DNA from: Acidobacteriota bacterium
GTDB lineage: Bacteria > Acidobacteriota > Terriglobia > Terriglobales > Acidobacteriaceae
Direction of reading: 5' to 3'
Length of the DNA: 51,972 bases
Assembly: GCA_021792135.1 (NCBI GenBank)
Contig: JAJYVF010000034.1
Span: 1-51,972, forward strand
A model generated the notes under the pieces. It saw nothing but the letters and a program-made list of their open reading frames with translations. It ran no database searches and had not been told where the DNA came from. The translations under genes were made by a program, and so were the position numbers. Positions 17,117-27,337 of this stretch are shown piece after piece. Numbering within the stretch: the stretch's first letter is position 1; the number at the start of each line of letters is the position of its first letter.

Positions 17117-17464
17117 CTACCGCGTAGCCGTCGCCGCGAATTTCTTCACCATGGCCAGCAGCAGCTTGCGGTCGCTGTCATTCAGATTGGTCGAATACCG
17201 GCGAATCTGAGTCAGGAAACGCAACTCATCGTCGGAAAGCTTCTGCGACTGCAACTGGCGCCCCAGCGCATCCTCGGCAAAGAGCTGGGCCAGCGGCAGT
17301 TCGAGCGCGCCCGCGATCTTCGCCAGCGTGTCCAGGGAGGGAACCGTATGGCCGTTCTCCACTCTCGAAAGGTAGCAGCGAAGCAGGCCGGTCCGCTTTT
17401 CGATATCCCCCTGGGAGAGTCCTTTTTGCAACCGATAGCCGCGAATCGTTATTCCAATTTTCAT
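17117..17464 (-). CDS. XRE-family helix-turn-helix regulator
   Basis: 115 residues. An N-terminal XRE/Cro HTH (MKIGITIRGYRLQKGLSQGDIEKRTGLL in outline) is followed by RVENGHTVPSLDTLAKIAGALELPLAQLF and a short helical tail (about residues 65-115) without a known sensor domain. I chose the ATG at 17464, where the HTH fold begins. A GTG at 17485 is an alternative: TACAAG lies six bases before it and GGGG could serve as ribosome-binding site. Targets are unknown. Confidence 0.85.
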   Translation of the reverse strand: MKIGITIRGYRLQKGLSQGDIEKRTGLLRCYLSRVENGHTVPSLDTLAKIAGALELPLAQLFAEDALGRQLQSQKLSDDELRFLTQIRRYSTNLNDSDRKLLLAMVKKFAATATR

Positions 17465-17765
17465 AGATTTCGGATGATTACGCACTTTCCCCTTGTATCC
17501 AGCAAGGCAGCATTTTTAGATTATTGGCTGCATAGTTAACACGCCCGCCTTATCAGAAGCAAGAAATATTTTCAAAATCGTGGTAACCACCGTACAAACC
17601 AAAGAAACTTACCGCCAATACGCACCTGATTACTTGTTGAGCCATGGATTATCACCCCTGCCCCCGTCCGGCTGGCGACACAATCCCCTGGACGGCCCTT
17701 TCGCGCCGGGGGATTGCGCTGCCTGGATGTTGCCGGAGCAATGCTGCGGTCAGGCCAATCGACCC
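17465..17765. other. Intergenic region upstream of the XRE regulator
   Basis: No gene is seen. It holds the GTGGTAACCAC palindrome at 17580-17590, about 115 bases upstream of the XRE start, and AT-rich stretches that may include the regulator's promoter. Confidence 0.45.
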
Positions 17766-18545
17766 TTAGCTGTGCTGATTTCGGGAGGGTTGCAGGTGGT
17801 CGGCCAGGAAGCGGTCCGCTCGCTCCTCGGCATTGCGGGCGTCCTCCGGACGGTAGCCCCCGGTATTATTGGGGTTTTCAAAGGCGTGGCCCGCATCCGG
17901 GTAGATCTTCAGGTTGACCGACTTGCCCATCGTCTCCATTGCGGACTGGAAGGCATGCACGTCATCCGGGGTAATGCCGCGATCCTGCCCCCCGAAGTTT
18001 CCCAGCACGGCGGCGTGGATTCGCTTCAGCGCCGATCTGTCTGTCGGCAGCGAGCCGTAGTTGATCACCACCGCCCGCAGCTTCGGATCGGCCACCGCCA
18101 GCTGCGCTGCGTACCCGCCTCCCATGCACCAGCCGATGGCGCCAATCCGGCGCGGGTCCACATCCGCGCGGTGTTTCAGCCAGGTTACGGCCGAGGTCAG
18201 GTCGCGCACCCCGCGGTCCTGGGGAAGTCCGCGCATCAGCTCATGCGCAGTCTCGGGATCGGCGGCCACTTTGCCCCGGTACAAATCCACGGCCAGCGTG
18301 ACGTATCCCTGCTGCGCGAAGTGCCGCGCCTGCTCTTTGATCCAGTCGTTCAGACCCCACCATTCGTGGATCACCACCAGGGCTGGATGCCTCCCTGTTC
18401 CCGCAGGCAGGTAGAGCAAGCCATGAACGGTCTCATTTCCGCTCGGATAGGAGACCTCCTGCGCGGTTTGCGCGCCCGCCACGGCGCAGCTGAAGGTAAG
18501 CCAGAAAACAACCGGCAGAGCCGCAACCAGGGTGATCCGCTTCAT
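17766..18545 (-). CDS. Secreted dienelactone hydrolase-family protein
   Basis: 259 residues from the ATG at 18545, with a strong AGGAGG seven bases upstream. A signal peptide (about 1-25, ending VAGAQ) suggests export. The alpha/beta hydrolase triad of dienelactone hydrolases is visible: Cys in GWCMGGGY, Asp in GGQDRGI and His in DAGHAFEN. Also HEWWGLNDWI, the family's oxyanion region. The substrate is unknown; many of these enzymes do not act on dienelactone. A cytoplasmic relative lies at 39773-40450. Confidence 0.9.
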   Translation of the reverse strand: MKRITLVAALPVVFWLTFSCAVAGAQTAQEVSYPSGNETVHGLLYLPAGTGRHPALVVIHEWWGLNDWIKEQARHFAQQGYVTLAVDLYRGKVAADPETAHELMRGLPQDRGVRDLTSAVTWLKHRADVDPRRIGAIGWCMGGGYAAQLAVADPKLRAVVINYGSLPTDRSALKRIHAAVLGNFGGQDRGITPDDVHAFQSAMETMGKSVNLKIYPDAGHAFENPNNTGGYRPEDARNAEERADRFLADHLQPSRNQHS

Positions 18546-18875
18546 GTGCACCCCTCCTTTGAATCATCCATGTATCGCAGAAAACCCCGGCGCTGAGCAA
18601 GCCGAGGCACGGATTTCCCGAACCACAGCTGATGCCGCACTTCCGCGACCATGGATTTACCATCATGCAGGTGAAGCCGCTTTACCTGCCGGAGCCATCG
18701 TGTCGGATCAGGTTGTTCGTCAGGAGCAGGAGAACATGCGGGTAGAGCCCAGAAATCCACCGGGCGAGAGGCGGGAGTCCCGGCAGGAAAGCCGCGCCGC
18801 AAGCCGCTTCAGGACCTTCCTGATCGTCCCGCAGCCTCAGCTCGGAGAATCAGGTGAGCCGAAGCAGACCCTGCA
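18546..18875. other. 330-base gap between the transpeptidase and hydrolase genes
   Basis: No convincing gene on either strand. A short inverted repeat, TCAGGA-AGG-TCCTGA, lies near 18815, downstream of the transpeptidase stop, but it lacks a T tract. The strong ribosome-binding site of the downstream hydrolase is at the left edge. Confidence 0.4.
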
Positions 18876-20126
18876 TTACTGCGGCGCTCCCACCTCGGTC
18901 ACTCCGGCTGCCGGAGTCTCCAGGGGCTGCTTCGCAGCGAAGTAGCTGCTGTCCCACAGGTCCCGATAAAAGATCCCGGTCAGCTCGGCTGCTTTGGGGC
19001 CGAAGGTCGGACGGCCACCTTCCAGGAAGAAGACCGTCACGATGCGACCATACTGGGTATCGGCGTAGGAGGCAAACCAGCCAAAGCGGGTGCCGTCGTT
19101 GGAGCAGGTCCCCGTTTTGCCCAGCACCGGGAACTGATTAAAATTCGCTCGCAGGGATCGCGCGGTTCCATAGCGCACCACAGCCTGCATCCCGGGCTCA
19201 ATCTCGGGCAGGATCTTCGCAATGTCCAGCGTCCGCTTAATGCGCGGCTGCAAATCCAGCACCTGCTCCGGAGTGGTGGGGTGCTGGAGGTAATAGAGCG
19301 TCCCGCCGTTGGCAACGGCCGCCACCAGGGCTCCCAGCTGCAGCGGGGTCATCGAGATCCCCTCGCCGAAGGAGCACATCCGGCCCACACCGCCTTCGCT
19401 CTCCGGGATTGCCTCGTCCGGATAGATGCCGGGATTTTCGCCGGGAATATTCCAGCCCGCCAGCTCTCCCAGACCGAACTCCTTCTCGTAACTGTAGAGC
19501 CGCTGGAATCCCAGCCGCCGTCCCACCGTCTCGAAATAGAGATTGTTGGAGTGAGCCAGCGCCTGCGTGAGATTCAGGTGGTAGTTCCCGCCCAGATTGA
19601 CCGGCGTGTCCTTGGTGATGATGCCTTCTTCCAGGGCCGCCAGCGCGACGGAGATCTTGATGGTGGAGCAGGGCTCAGCTCCACTCGAGAGAGCCAGCTT
19701 CTGGTTGACCATCGCCAGGATGCGCCCGTTCGACGGATCGATAGCAACCACCGTGCCGTTCATGTTACCCAGGGCATCGATGGCAGCGTGACGAACCACG
19801 GGGTCTTCACCCGCCGTGATGTCGCCGGTCGTGAGATCGGTGTCCGCGAAGGAACTCGCCGTAAAGCGCTCGTAATAGCGATGGCGGTAAACCCGGTGCA
19901 GCCGTTTCCGGTGCGCGCTCCGCGTGGTAGTGAGAGCCGTGGGTGTAACATGTGCCGTCACCCGCCGGCGGTGCTGGAGACTGGAAATGTGCCGCCGCCC
20001 CCGCGCCGATTCATGAATCTTCGAGTGGGCGCGATGCGAGGTCCCCTGAGTCGCGGTGGAATCCCCATACACAGCGGGTAATGCGACCAATGCGGCAACG
20101 AAGAGGATGAATAAGAGGCGCTTCAT
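18876..20126 (-). CDS. Penicillin-binding-type transpeptidase without the usual N-terminal domain
   Basis: 416 residues. A signal peptide or anchor (MKRLLFILFVAALVALPAVYG in outline) is followed by about 70 residues rich in Arg, His and Ser, then a penicillin-binding transpeptidase domain. The active-site motifs are SxxK (CSTIKIS), SxN (HSNNLYFE) and KTG (LGKTGTCSNDG). Class B PBPs usually carry a dimerisation domain before the transpeptidase; here it is missing and the protein is short for the class. It lies downstream of ftsZ, suggesting a role in wall synthesis, possibly division. AGAGAAG precedes the ATG. Its promoter carries a large palindrome. Confidence 0.85.
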   Translation of the reverse strand: MKRLLFILFVAALVALPAVYGDSTATQGTSHRAHSKIHESARGRRHISSLQHRRRVTAHVTPTALTTTRSAHRKRLHRVYRHRYYERFTASSFADTDLTTGDITAGEDPVVRHAAIDALGNMNGTVVAIDPSNGRILAMVNQKLALSSGAEPCSTIKISVALAALEEGIITKDTPVNLGGNYHLNLTQALAHSNNLYFETVGRRLGFQRLYSYEKEFGLGELAGWNIPGENPGIYPDEAIPESEGGVGRMCSFGEGISMTPLQLGALVAAVANGGTLYYLQHPTTPEQVLDLQPRIKRTLDIAKILPEIEPGMQAVVRYGTARSLRANFNQFPVLGKTGTCSNDGTRFGWFASYADTQYGRIVTVFFLEGGRPTFGPKAAELTGIFYRDLWDSSYFAAKQPLETPAAGVTEVGAPQ

Positions 20127-20200
20127 CGGACTTCTCTTGTATCTTGTACGAAACTCCAGCCACCCCCGCCGGATTATGCTGCAGTACCGCCTGGGGGAGC

Positions 20201-20230
20201 AATCTAGTGCGACAACCTGTCGGGGGTCAA
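20201..20230 (-). promoter_or_regulatory. Likely promoter of the transpeptidase gene
   Basis: On the minus strand TTGACC (20230-20225) and TAGATT (20206-20201) are 18 bases apart. The -35 box lies within one arm of the large inverted repeat at 20224-20268, so a protein bound there would block the promoter. Confidence 0.45.
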
Positions 20231-20268
20231 CCCGAACGGGAACTGCAGGTTCCGGTCCGGGTTGACCC
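20224..20268. repeat. 45-bp near-perfect inverted repeat upstream of the transpeptidase gene
   Basis: Outer arms GGGTCAACCCG (20224-20234) and CGGGTTGACCC (20258-20268) are perfect. An inner pair GGAAC (20239-20243) and GTTCC (20249-20253) continues the same dyad with two mismatches between. No T tract follows, so it is not a standard terminator; an operator or a structured leader is more likely. Confidence 0.6.
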
Positions 20269-20431
20269 GCCTTCGTATCCTGAATACCGCGCCTCCGGCG
20301 CCCCAGCTGCGGCTGGCAGAACTGTTTGAGCGTCAGTCATTTGGCTGGAGCGAAGGAACTCTGCGTTCACTATAACCGGAAACAGTTACCTGTTCAGTAC
20401 ATTTTTGCACGATGGTCATATCCCATTGGTG

Positions 20432-21790
20432 TCATAAACCGCCCTTGCGCATGAAGGCCGGAATGTCCAGGTTCTCGCCGGGGTCCTCTTCGAATGCGGG
20501 GTGGGCGGCGGCGTAGATTTCCGGCTGCTTTTCTTCGGCCACTGCCAGAGCAACTGCTGCGGTCTCAAACTCCTCCTCCGAAGCATTGTGAGAAACCGGC
20601 TCCGCCGGCTCTTCGGGACTGCTAAAGGCGGTCACCAGCTCGCGCGACGAAACCGGCACCAGGACGGGAGCGGCGACGGCGATCACCTCGTCGTTCTCCT
20701 CGCTGGCGAAGCGCGGAGTTGTCGGCCGGCTCTCAATGCGCGGGGTCAGGGTCTGCTGCCGCAGGGCTGCGCCCAGCATCTGCTCCCTGTGCTCTGCCGA
20801 TCCCTGCTGGAACCCGGTGGCGATCACCGTGATCTTGATCTCATCGCCCATCTTTTCGTTCAGGACTGCGCCGAAGATGATGTTTGCGTCCTCGTGCGCG
20901 GCGCTCTGGATGAGCGTCGACGCCTCGTTCACCTCACTCAGCTTCAGCGTGCTCGATCCGGTGATGTTGATCAGGATGCCCTTCGCGCCGTCAATCGCGC
21001 CAGCTTCCAGCAGCGGGGAAGCCATGGCCGCCTGCGCTGCCTCGATTGCCCGGTTCGCTCCGCTCCGCAGCGCCGTGCCCATGACTGCGTATCCCATGCC
21101 GGCCATCGTGGTCTTCACATCGGCGAAGTCGCGGTTGATGATTCCGGGGATGGTGATGATGTCGGAGATTCCCTGGACGCCCTGCCGCAGCACGTCATCC
21201 GCAATGCGGAATGATTCGAAAAAGCCGGCATCCTTTGCGACCGCGAGCAGCTTCTCGTTGGGGATCACGATCATGGTGTCGACGCTGTCGAGCAGCTCCT
21301 GCATCCCGCGCTCGGCCTGGGCCATGCGCCGCTTGCCCTCGAAGGCGAAGGGCCGCGTGACCACGGCGACCGTCAGCGCGCCCATCTCGCTGGCCAGCGA
21401 GGCAATCACCGGCGCGGCGCCGGTGCCAGTGCCGCCGCCCAGACCGGCGGTCACGAAGACCATGTCCGCGCCTTCCAGGGCCTCGATGATTTTCTCGGAG
21501 TCTTCGAGCGCCGCCCGGCGGCCCACATCCGGATTGGCGCCCGCGCCCAGCCCGCTCGTCAGCTTCACACCCAGCTGCAGCTTCACCGGAGCCTGCGAAA
21601 GCTGCAGCGCCTGCCGGTCGGTGTTCGCGGCGATGAACTCCACGCCTTCCATGTTGGCGGCGATCATGCGGTTGACAGCGTTGCCGCCGCCTCCGCCCAC
21701 GCCGATGACCTTGATCTTCGCACCGCGGGGGACTTCGTCGTGATACTGAATGCGGATTTCTTCGGGCTTGTACATCGACATCGGTTCCAT
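20432..21790 (-). CDS. ftsZ: Cell division protein FtsZ
   Basis: Tubulin-like GTPase that forms the Z ring. 452 residues from the ATG at 21790 (MEPMSMYK), with AGGGAG about nine bases upstream and two bases after the ftsA stop. Visible are [12 protein letters not shown], the tubulin signature [10 protein letters not shown], the catalytic T7 loop NRDFADVKT, a long acidic variable linker, and the C-terminal partner-binding peptide [12 protein letters not shown]. It is the last gene of the ftsQ-ftsA-ftsZ cluster. Confidence 0.98.
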   Translation of the reverse strand: MEPMSMYKPEEIRIQYHDEVPRGAKIKVIGVGGGGGNAVNRMIAANMEGVEFIAANTDRQALQLSQAPVKLQLGVKLTSGLGAGANPDVGRRAALEDSEKIIEALEGADMVFVTAGLGGGTGTGAAPVIASLASEMGALTVAVVTRPFAFEGKRRMAQAERGMQELLDSVDTMIVIPNEKLLAVAKDAGFFESFRIADDVLRQGVQGISDIITIPGIINRDFADVKTTMAGMGYAVMGTALRSGANRAIEAAQAAMASPLLEAGAIDGAKGILINITGSSTLKLSEVNEASTLIQSAAHEDANIIFGAVLNEKMGDEIKITVIATGFQQGSAEHREQMLGAALRQQTLTPRIESRPTTPRFASEENDEVIAVAAPVLVPVSSRELVTAFSSPEEPAEPVSHNASEEEFETAAVALAVAEEKQPEIYAAAHPAFEEDPGENLDIPAFMRKGGL

Positions 21791-21792
21791 CG

Positions 21793-23010
21793 TTAAACGC
21801 TCCCTGCAAAGATGGCGCGCAGTTTGGCGCGCAGTCCCTGGTTTTCCGCCGCACGGGTCACGCTGGTGCGGTGGGCATACAGCAACGTTCCTGTCAGAAC
21901 AGAAAACTCCGGCGCGGCCAGCTCCGTCGGCATGCGCGAAAGCGGCACCGGCGAGGCCATCCGCGCGGGAACCCGCAGCAGGCTTTCGGCCGTATCCAGC
22001 AGTCCGGGCAGGTGCGCCGCGCCGCCGGTCAGCACGCACCCCGCGCCCATGGCCTCCAGCACGCCGCCCTGGCGGAGGTTGTCGCGCAGCATCTGGAACA
22101 GCTCCCGCGCGCGCGGCTCCAGAATTTCGCTGATCAACCTTTGCCGCACCACGCGGGGCTCATAGCCCGGCAGCCCGGCCAGCTCCACTTCGTTGCCCTG
22201 CGGCACGGCGGTGACGACGGCATGGCCGTAATTGCACTTCAGCCACTCGGCTTCGGGAGCCGTCACGTGCAGTCCGACCGCGAGATCGTTGGTGAAGTGA
22301 TCGCCGCCGATCGGCACGACCGATGTGTGCGCCACGGATCCCTCGAAGAAAACCACCAGCTCAGAGGTCGAGGCTCCTATATCCATGAGACAGACACCCA
22401 GCTCACGCTCATCGGCCGAAAGCGTGGCCTCCGCGGCTGCGATGCCCTCGAAAACCGTCTCCGTGACCTCCAGACCGGCCTTGTTGGCGCAGGTCACAAG
22501 GCTCTGCTGCGCGCTCGCGGAGCTGGTGGCGATGTGCAGGTTCACCTCAAGACGATTACCCACCATGCCGATGGGGTCGAAGATTCCCGGCTGCTCGTCG
22601 AGAATGAACTGCTGCGGCAGCAGGTGGAGCACCTCGCGATCCGCCGGCAGCGAGATGGACCGCGCGCGATCCACCGCCGCGCGCACATCCTCCTTCGAAA
22701 TTTCCCGCAGCCGCGACCCCAGGCTGATGCCCCCCCGGCTGTTCACGCCGCGAATATGCGGTCCGCCCACCGCGACCACGCAGCGCTCGATCGTCGTATC
22801 CGCGGAATCCTCGGCCATGACAGCTGCCTGATTGATGGCCTCCGCGGCGGGCCGCAAATCGGCGATCAGACCCTTCCGCATTCCGGCGGCATCGGCCGTG
22901 CCATGGCCCCGGTAGCGCAGCGCGCCCTCAAAGATCTCAGCCACCAGTACGCGCACCTTCGAACTGCCCGCGTCCAGCACGGCAATGATGTTGTCCGGCT
23001 GCTGGCTCAT
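21793..23010 (-). CDS. ftsA: Cell division protein FtsA
   Basis: Actin-fold protein that tethers FtsZ to the membrane. 405 residues from the ATG at 23010, with GGAGGT upstream; the start overlaps the ftsQ stop in ATGA, so the two are translationally coupled. Visible are [16 protein letters not shown] (phosphate 1 loop), [12 protein letters not shown] (FtsA-specific domain), [14 protein letters not shown] (phosphate 2) and [12 protein letters not shown]. The C-terminal [10 protein letters not shown] is basic and fits the membrane-targeting helix. Confidence 0.96.
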   Translation of the reverse strand: MSQQPDNIIAVLDAGSSKVRVLVAEIFEGALRYRGHGTADAAGMRKGLIADLRPAAEAINQAAVMAEDSADTTIERCVVAVGGPHIRGVNSRGGISLGSRLREISKEDVRAAVDRARSISLPADREVLHLLPQQFILDEQPGIFDPIGMVGNRLEVNLHIATSSASAQQSLVTCANKAGLEVTETVFEGIAAAEATLSADERELGVCLMDIGASTSELVVFFEGSVAHTSVVPIGGDHFTNDLAVGLHVTAPEAEWLKCNYGHAVVTAVPQGNEVELAGLPGYEPRVVRQRLISEILEPRARELFQMLRDNLRQGGVLEAMGAGCVLTGGAAHLPGLLDTAESLLRVPARMASPVPLSRMPTELAAPEFSVLTGTLLYAHRTSVTRAAENQGLRAKLRAIFAGSV

Positions 23011-24113
23011 TGGGACCTCCGGCGCACATGAAGGGAGGCGCGCGTGCGGCTCTGCGCCGTCCGTTTTGCGGCTGGCGCTCTGCGCGCGGCCGAATGCTGC
23101 GCCTGTTCCGGCGAGGCGACCCGCTGCCCGGCTGGCGGCGCCTGCGCAGCGCCCGCCATTTTCAGGACCACCTCGCGGTCGTAACGCAGATCCACCGAAG
23201 CGAGCTGCGGGTACTGCTGCCGCCACTGAGCGATATGCGCCTGGTAGTTGCGCCAGCGAGAGAGGAAGTCCTCCTGCCCGAAATACAGCAGCAGATCCGA
23301 CCCATTTGCCGGAACCGTGGCCCGCACGTCTTCGGGATCGGAAAGATCGATTTCGCTCAGCTGCGAAGAAATCGCTTCGCCCGAAGAGTCGAGATCCCCA
23401 ATGAATTTCTGATAGAGGTGCATGCGCACAGCCCGCACCGTCAGCGGATCGTTCGGGCTGATCCCGATCACCACCGGAAACGAGTAGTGCTTTGCCGCCA
23501 TGTCCTGCGGGGACATCTCCAGGATCACGCCTGCCGCGTCCGCCAGCTCGATACCGCCGTTCACCTGCACAAAGGCAATCGGCTTCCGCTCCGTTACGGC
23601 GATGCGGATCTGATTGGGCAGCAGCCGCATGACCGTGGCGTTTTCCACCCACGGAATCTGTTCCAGTTCCCGGCGCCGTCTGGCGAGGGGGACCAGAAAG
23701 ATGTTGCGTCCGATATCCGCGCCAAAGACCGAGAGCAGATCGGCCCGGCTCAGCTGGCTGTTTCCGAGGACCTGGATCGAGTCCGCGGAGTGAATGCGGA
23801 ACCGCGTGTCGTGCGCGAGAAAATTCCGCGTGGCCAGCACGCCCACCGCCACGGCTCCCAACCCCATCAATACGATCCCCGCAAAAACCGGGCGTCCCCA
23901 CCGCGTCTTCGCCCAGGGCGGAAGCACCCCGCGCCGCACCGGAACCCGCCGCCGCGCGCGCAGGAAAGGCTCGCCGCCGTCAGCCTCCGCATCGGAGGCC
24001 GCGCGAACGATGCGGGCCGGACGCGCTTCGCCGGACTGCGCCGCAGGGCGATAGAAATCTCCCTCTGCGTCGTCGACCAGCGCCGCGCCTCCACTGTTTG
24101 TGCGTTTAGCCAC
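23007..24113 (-). CDS. ftsQ: Cell division protein FtsQ
   Basis: 368 residues. A basic cytoplasmic segment (about 1-72), one transmembrane helix (about 76-95, FAGIVLMGLGAVAVGVLAT), a POTRA domain (IQVLGNSQLSRADLLSVFG) and the FtsQ beta domain with PWVENATVMRLLPNQIRIAV. The C-terminal tail (about 318-368) is Ala/Arg-rich and low in complexity. The start is a GTG at 24113 with no strong ribosome-binding site. FtsQ links FtsB/FtsL to the divisome; a probable FtsB lies at 45420-45749. Confidence 0.92.
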   Translation of the reverse strand: MAKRTNSGGAALVDDAEGDFYRPAAQSGEARPARIVRAASDAEADGGEPFLRARRRVPVRRGVLPPWAKTRWGRPVFAGIVLMGLGAVAVGVLATRNFLAHDTRFRIHSADSIQVLGNSQLSRADLLSVFGADIGRNIFLVPLARRRRELEQIPWVENATVMRLLPNQIRIAVTERKPIAFVQVNGGIELADAAGVILEMSPQDMAAKHYSFPVVIGISPNDPLTVRAVRMHLYQKFIGDLDSSGEAISSQLSEIDLSDPEDVRATVPANGSDLLLYFGQEDFLSRWRNYQAHIAQWRQQYPQLASVDLRYDREVVLKMAGAAQAPPAGQRVASPEQAQHSAARRAPAAKRTAQSRTRASLHVRRRSQ

Positions 24114-24309
24114 GCCTGAGCAAGGTCGTGAGAATCGCCATCCTGACTATAGCCTGCATACCCTGTGGAACACAGAGGCGAAATCCCGGCAGGAATCAAA
24201 GAAGGGAATAGCGGCGCAGGAAATTTGAGCGCAGTCGTGGGATGAGCGCTTTTGCGACAGGACGGCGCTCCGGCTGCGCGATGCCCGGCAACACCCGGAT
24301 CGCACCCCC

Positions 24310-24315
24310 TATAAT
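24310..24315 (+). promoter_or_regulatory. -10 box TATAAT for uvrA
   Basis: A perfect TATAAT gives a predicted transcription start near 24322, about 34 bases before the TTG start chosen for uvrA. This excludes the longer upstream reading of the frame. The -35 region is weak, and I saw no clear LexA-type palindrome. Confidence 0.5.
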
Positions 24316-24355
24316 CAAACTGGGAGACTTTTCCTTCCGCCCGGGAAGCAGACCA

Positions 24356-27337
24356 TTGAGCGACGACATCCTTATCCGCGGCGCGCGGACCCATAACCTG
24401 AAAAACATCGACTGCGCGATCCCCAACGGGAAGCTCACCGTCGTCTCCGGCGTCTCCGGCTCCGGCAAGTCCTCGCTGGCCTTCGACACGATCTATGCCG
24501 AAGGCCAGCGCCGTTACGTCGAATCGCTCTCGGCCTATGCACGCCAGTTTCTGGAGCGGATTGAGAAACCGGACGTCGACCTCATCGACGGGCTGTCGCC
24601 CGCCATCGCCATCCGCCAGAAGAACTCGACCCGGAATCCGCGCTCAACCGTTGCCACGGCTACCGAGATCTACGATTACATGCGCCTGTTGTGGGCGCGC
24701 TGCGGAGTCGTCCACTGCACCGTATGCGACGGCATCGTTCGACGGGATACCGTCGATGAAATCGCCGCGGCTGTCCTGGCCTTGGGGAAAGGAACTCGCC
24801 TTCACGCGCTCTTCCCGGTGCAGCCGTTAGCCGCGGCTCCCGCGCAGCCCGCCGAAGCGCCAAAGCCGAAGCGCACAGCGCGCAAATCCGCAGCTGGCGC
24901 TCCCGCCGGGCCGAACGCTCTCAGCGACGCGCTGCGCGACCGCCTCTTCGACCTGCGCAAGCGTGGCTTCAATCGCCTCTATCAGGATGAGAGGGTCTTC
25001 GAGTTCTCGACGCCTGAGTCGCTGCTCGATATCGACTTTTCCCTCCCGGTCTTTGTCCTCGTCGATCGCATCTCTGTCTCCGCGGAGAACCGCGCGCGCA
25101 TCGTCGATGCCGCCGAGATCGGCTACCGCGAATCCGGAGAAATCCTCTTCGAGATCGTCCCCCGCGAGCCGGAGCCCGGCCCGAGCCCACGGGAGAGGCT
25201 GCGGTTCTCCGCGGCCTTCGAATGCAAGACCTGCCACCGGCAGTACCGCGAGCCGGAGCCGAGCCTCTTTTCGTTCAATAATCCGTACGGCGCCTGTCCG
25301 CGCTGCCAGGGATTCGGCAACACTATCGACTTCGACCTCGATCTCATCATTCCCGACAAGTCGAAGACCCTCGACGAAGGCGCCATCGACCCCTGGAACC
25401 GCCCGAAATACCGCAACTACCTCGGCGAACTGCGACGAGCGGCACGCCAGCATGCGATTCCTCTGGACGTGCCCTGGTGGGACCTTACGCCCGATCAGCA
25501 GGCCTTTGTTCTCGACGGGCATGGCGGCTTTCCCGGTGTCCATGGATTCTTCGAGCTGCTCGAGCGCAAGAAATACAAACTGCACGTCCGGGTCATGCTC
25601 AGCAAATACCGCGGCTACGCGTTGTGCCCCGAGTGCAAAGGGCAGCGCCTCCGCGCCGAAGCGCGGGCCGTCCGCATCGCTGAGCCCAGCTGCGCCCGCA
25701 ACATCTGCGAAGCCGCCGCGCTGACCATTGGTGCCGCCGCGAAATTTTTTATCGATCTGAAGCTATCTCCCATGCAGGAGGAGATCGCCGGCAGCGTCCT
25801 CCAGGAGATCCGGCAGCGCCTCCAGTTTCTCGACGAAGTCGGCCTCGATTACCTCACCCTCGACCGCCTCGCCTCCACGCTTTCCGGCGGCGAATCGCAG
25901 CGCATTCAGCTGGCCACCTCGCTGGGTTCGCGTCTGGTCGGCGCGCTCTATGTTCTGGATGAGCCGTCGATCGGGCTGCATCCCCGCGATACGTCCCGGC
26001 TCATCCGCATCCTCGATGAGCTGCGCGAGCTCGGCAACACCATCCTCGTTGTCGAACATGATCCTGACGTGCTGCGCTCCGCCGACTACCTCCTCGACCT
26101 CGGCCCCGGCGCCGGAGAGTTCGGAGGCCGCGTGCTGGCTGCCGGTTCCGTGGATGAGGTCTGCCAGAATCCCGCCTCGATTACCGGACGCTATCTCTCC
26201 GGCCAGCTCACGATTCCGGTGCCCGTTCGCCGGCACACGCCTGGCTGCTCGAAGGACTGGCTGCGTCTGCGCGGCGCCCACGTTCACAACCTCAAGGGCA
26301 TCGACGTCGACATTCCGCTTAACCTGCTGGTGTGCATCACGGGTGTCTCCGGTTCCGGCAAGTCCACTCTGGTGCACGAGGTTCTCTATAAGGCTGTGGC
26401 CCATCACCTCGGCCGCACCGAGGGTGGCGATCCGACCGGCGTTTACAAGGACATTAAGGGCGTCGAGCGGCTCAACGACATCGTTCTCGTCGACCAGACC
26501 CCCATCGGCCGCACGCCCCGCTCCAATCCCGTCACCTACATCAAGGCCTTCGACGCCATCCGCGAGCTCTTCGCTGCGCAGCCGGAGGCCCAGCGCCGCG
26601 GTTACACCGCCGGTCACTTCTCCTTCAATGTGTCGGGTGGCCGCTGCGACGTCTGCGAGGGCGACGGCACCGTCACGGTGGAAATGCAGTTCCTGGCGGA
26701 TGTGGAGCTGCCCTGCGAAGAATGTAACGGTACCCGCTACAAGGCCTCGACCCTGGAGATTCACTACAGGAACCGCAGCATCCACGATGTCCTCCAGATG
26801 ACGGTCCGCGAAGCCCTGCGCTTCTTTACCGGCCACCCGAAGATCGTCGACAAGCTGGCCGTGCTCGACGAGATCGGCCTCGGTTACGTTCGTCTCGGCC
26901 AGTCTGCCACCACGCTTTCCGGCGGCGAAGCCCAGCGTGTGAAGCTCGCTGCGCATCTTGCCTCCACCCGCTCCGAAAGCCGCTCCACCGATGGGAAGAG
27001 AGGCGGCAGCCGCGTCCTCTACATCCTCGACGAGCCCACCACCGGCCTGCATTTCGACGATGTCGGCAAGTTGCTCATGGCTTTCCGCAAGCTGATCGAC
27101 AGCGGTGGGTCGCTGGTCGTCATCGAGCACAATCTCGACGTCATCAAGTCCGCGGACTGGGTGATCGACCTCGGCCCCGAAGGTGGCGCTCAGGGCGGCG
27201 CGGTGGTCGACGCCGGCCCGCCTGAAGCGATCGCCAGCAACGAGATTTCCCATACCGGACAGTGGCTCGCCCGCGTCCTCGTCCGCCACCCCGCCATCCC
27301 CGCGGAGATCAACACCGAAAGCGAAGTTCTGCTTTGA
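24356..27337 (+). CDS. uvrA: UvrABC system subunit A
   Basis: Damage-recognition ATPase of nucleotide excision repair, 993 residues. The start is TTG at 24356 ([19 protein letters not shown]), the usual UvrA N-terminus, with GGGAAG upstream. Two ABC modules are visible: [19 protein letters not shown] and [16 protein letters not shown] as Walker A, with LSGGESQR and LSGGEAQR signatures. Cysteine pairs in [24 protein letters not shown] and [17 protein letters not shown] match the zinc modules. A Lys/Ala-rich insert (about residues 163-185) is extra. The TPR gene overlaps its stop by four bases. Confidence 0.97.
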   Translation: MSDDILIRGARTHNLKNIDCAIPNGKLTVVSGVSGSGKSSLAFDTIYAEGQRRYVESLSAYARQFLERIEKPDVDLIDGLSPAIAIRQKNSTRNPRSTVATATEIYDYMRLLWARCGVVHCTVCDGIVRRDTVDEIAAAVLALGKGTRLHALFPVQPLAAAPAQPAEAPKPKRTARKSAAGAPAGPNALSDALRDRLFDLRKRGFNRLYQDERVFEFSTPESLLDIDFSLPVFVLVDRISVSAENRARIVDAAEIGYRESGEILFEIVPREPEPGPSPRERLRFSAAFECKTCHRQYREPEPSLFSFNNPYGACPRCQGFGNTIDFDLDLIIPDKSKTLDEGAIDPWNRPKYRNYLGELRRAARQHAIPLDVPWWDLTPDQQAFVLDGHGGFPGVHGFFELLERKKYKLHVRVMLSKYRGYALCPECKGQRLRAEARAVRIAEPSCARNICEAAALTIGAAAKFFIDLKLSPMQEEIAGSVLQEIRQRLQFLDEVGLDYLTLDRLASTLSGGESQRIQLATSLGSRLVGALYVLDEPSIGLHPRDTSRLIRILDELRELGNTILVVEHDPDVLRSADYLLDLGPGAGEFGGRVLAAGSVDEVCQNPASITGRYLSGQLTIPVPVRRHTPGCSKDWLRLRGAHVHNLKGIDVDIPLNLLVCITGVSGSGKSTLVHEVLYKAVAHHLGRTEGGDPTGVYKDIKGVERLNDIVLVDQTPIGRTPRSNPVTYIKAFDAIRELFAAQPEAQRRGYTAGHFSFNVSGGRCDVCEGDGTVTVEMQFLADVELPCEECNGTRYKASTLEIHYRNRSIHDVLQMTVREALRFFTGHPKIVDKLAVLDEIGLGYVRLGQSATTLSGGEAQRVKLAAHLASTRSESRSTDGKRGGSRVLYILDEPTTGLHFDDVGKLLMAFRKLIDSGGSLVVIEHNLDVIKSADWVIDLGPEGGAQGGAVVDAGPPEAIASNEISHTGQWLARVLVRHPAIPAEINTESEVLL

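Noticed and set aside
25763-27289. A 508-codon minus-strand open frame inside uvrA
   Set aside because: It is antisense to the second ABC module of UvrA and shows only mirrored repeats.
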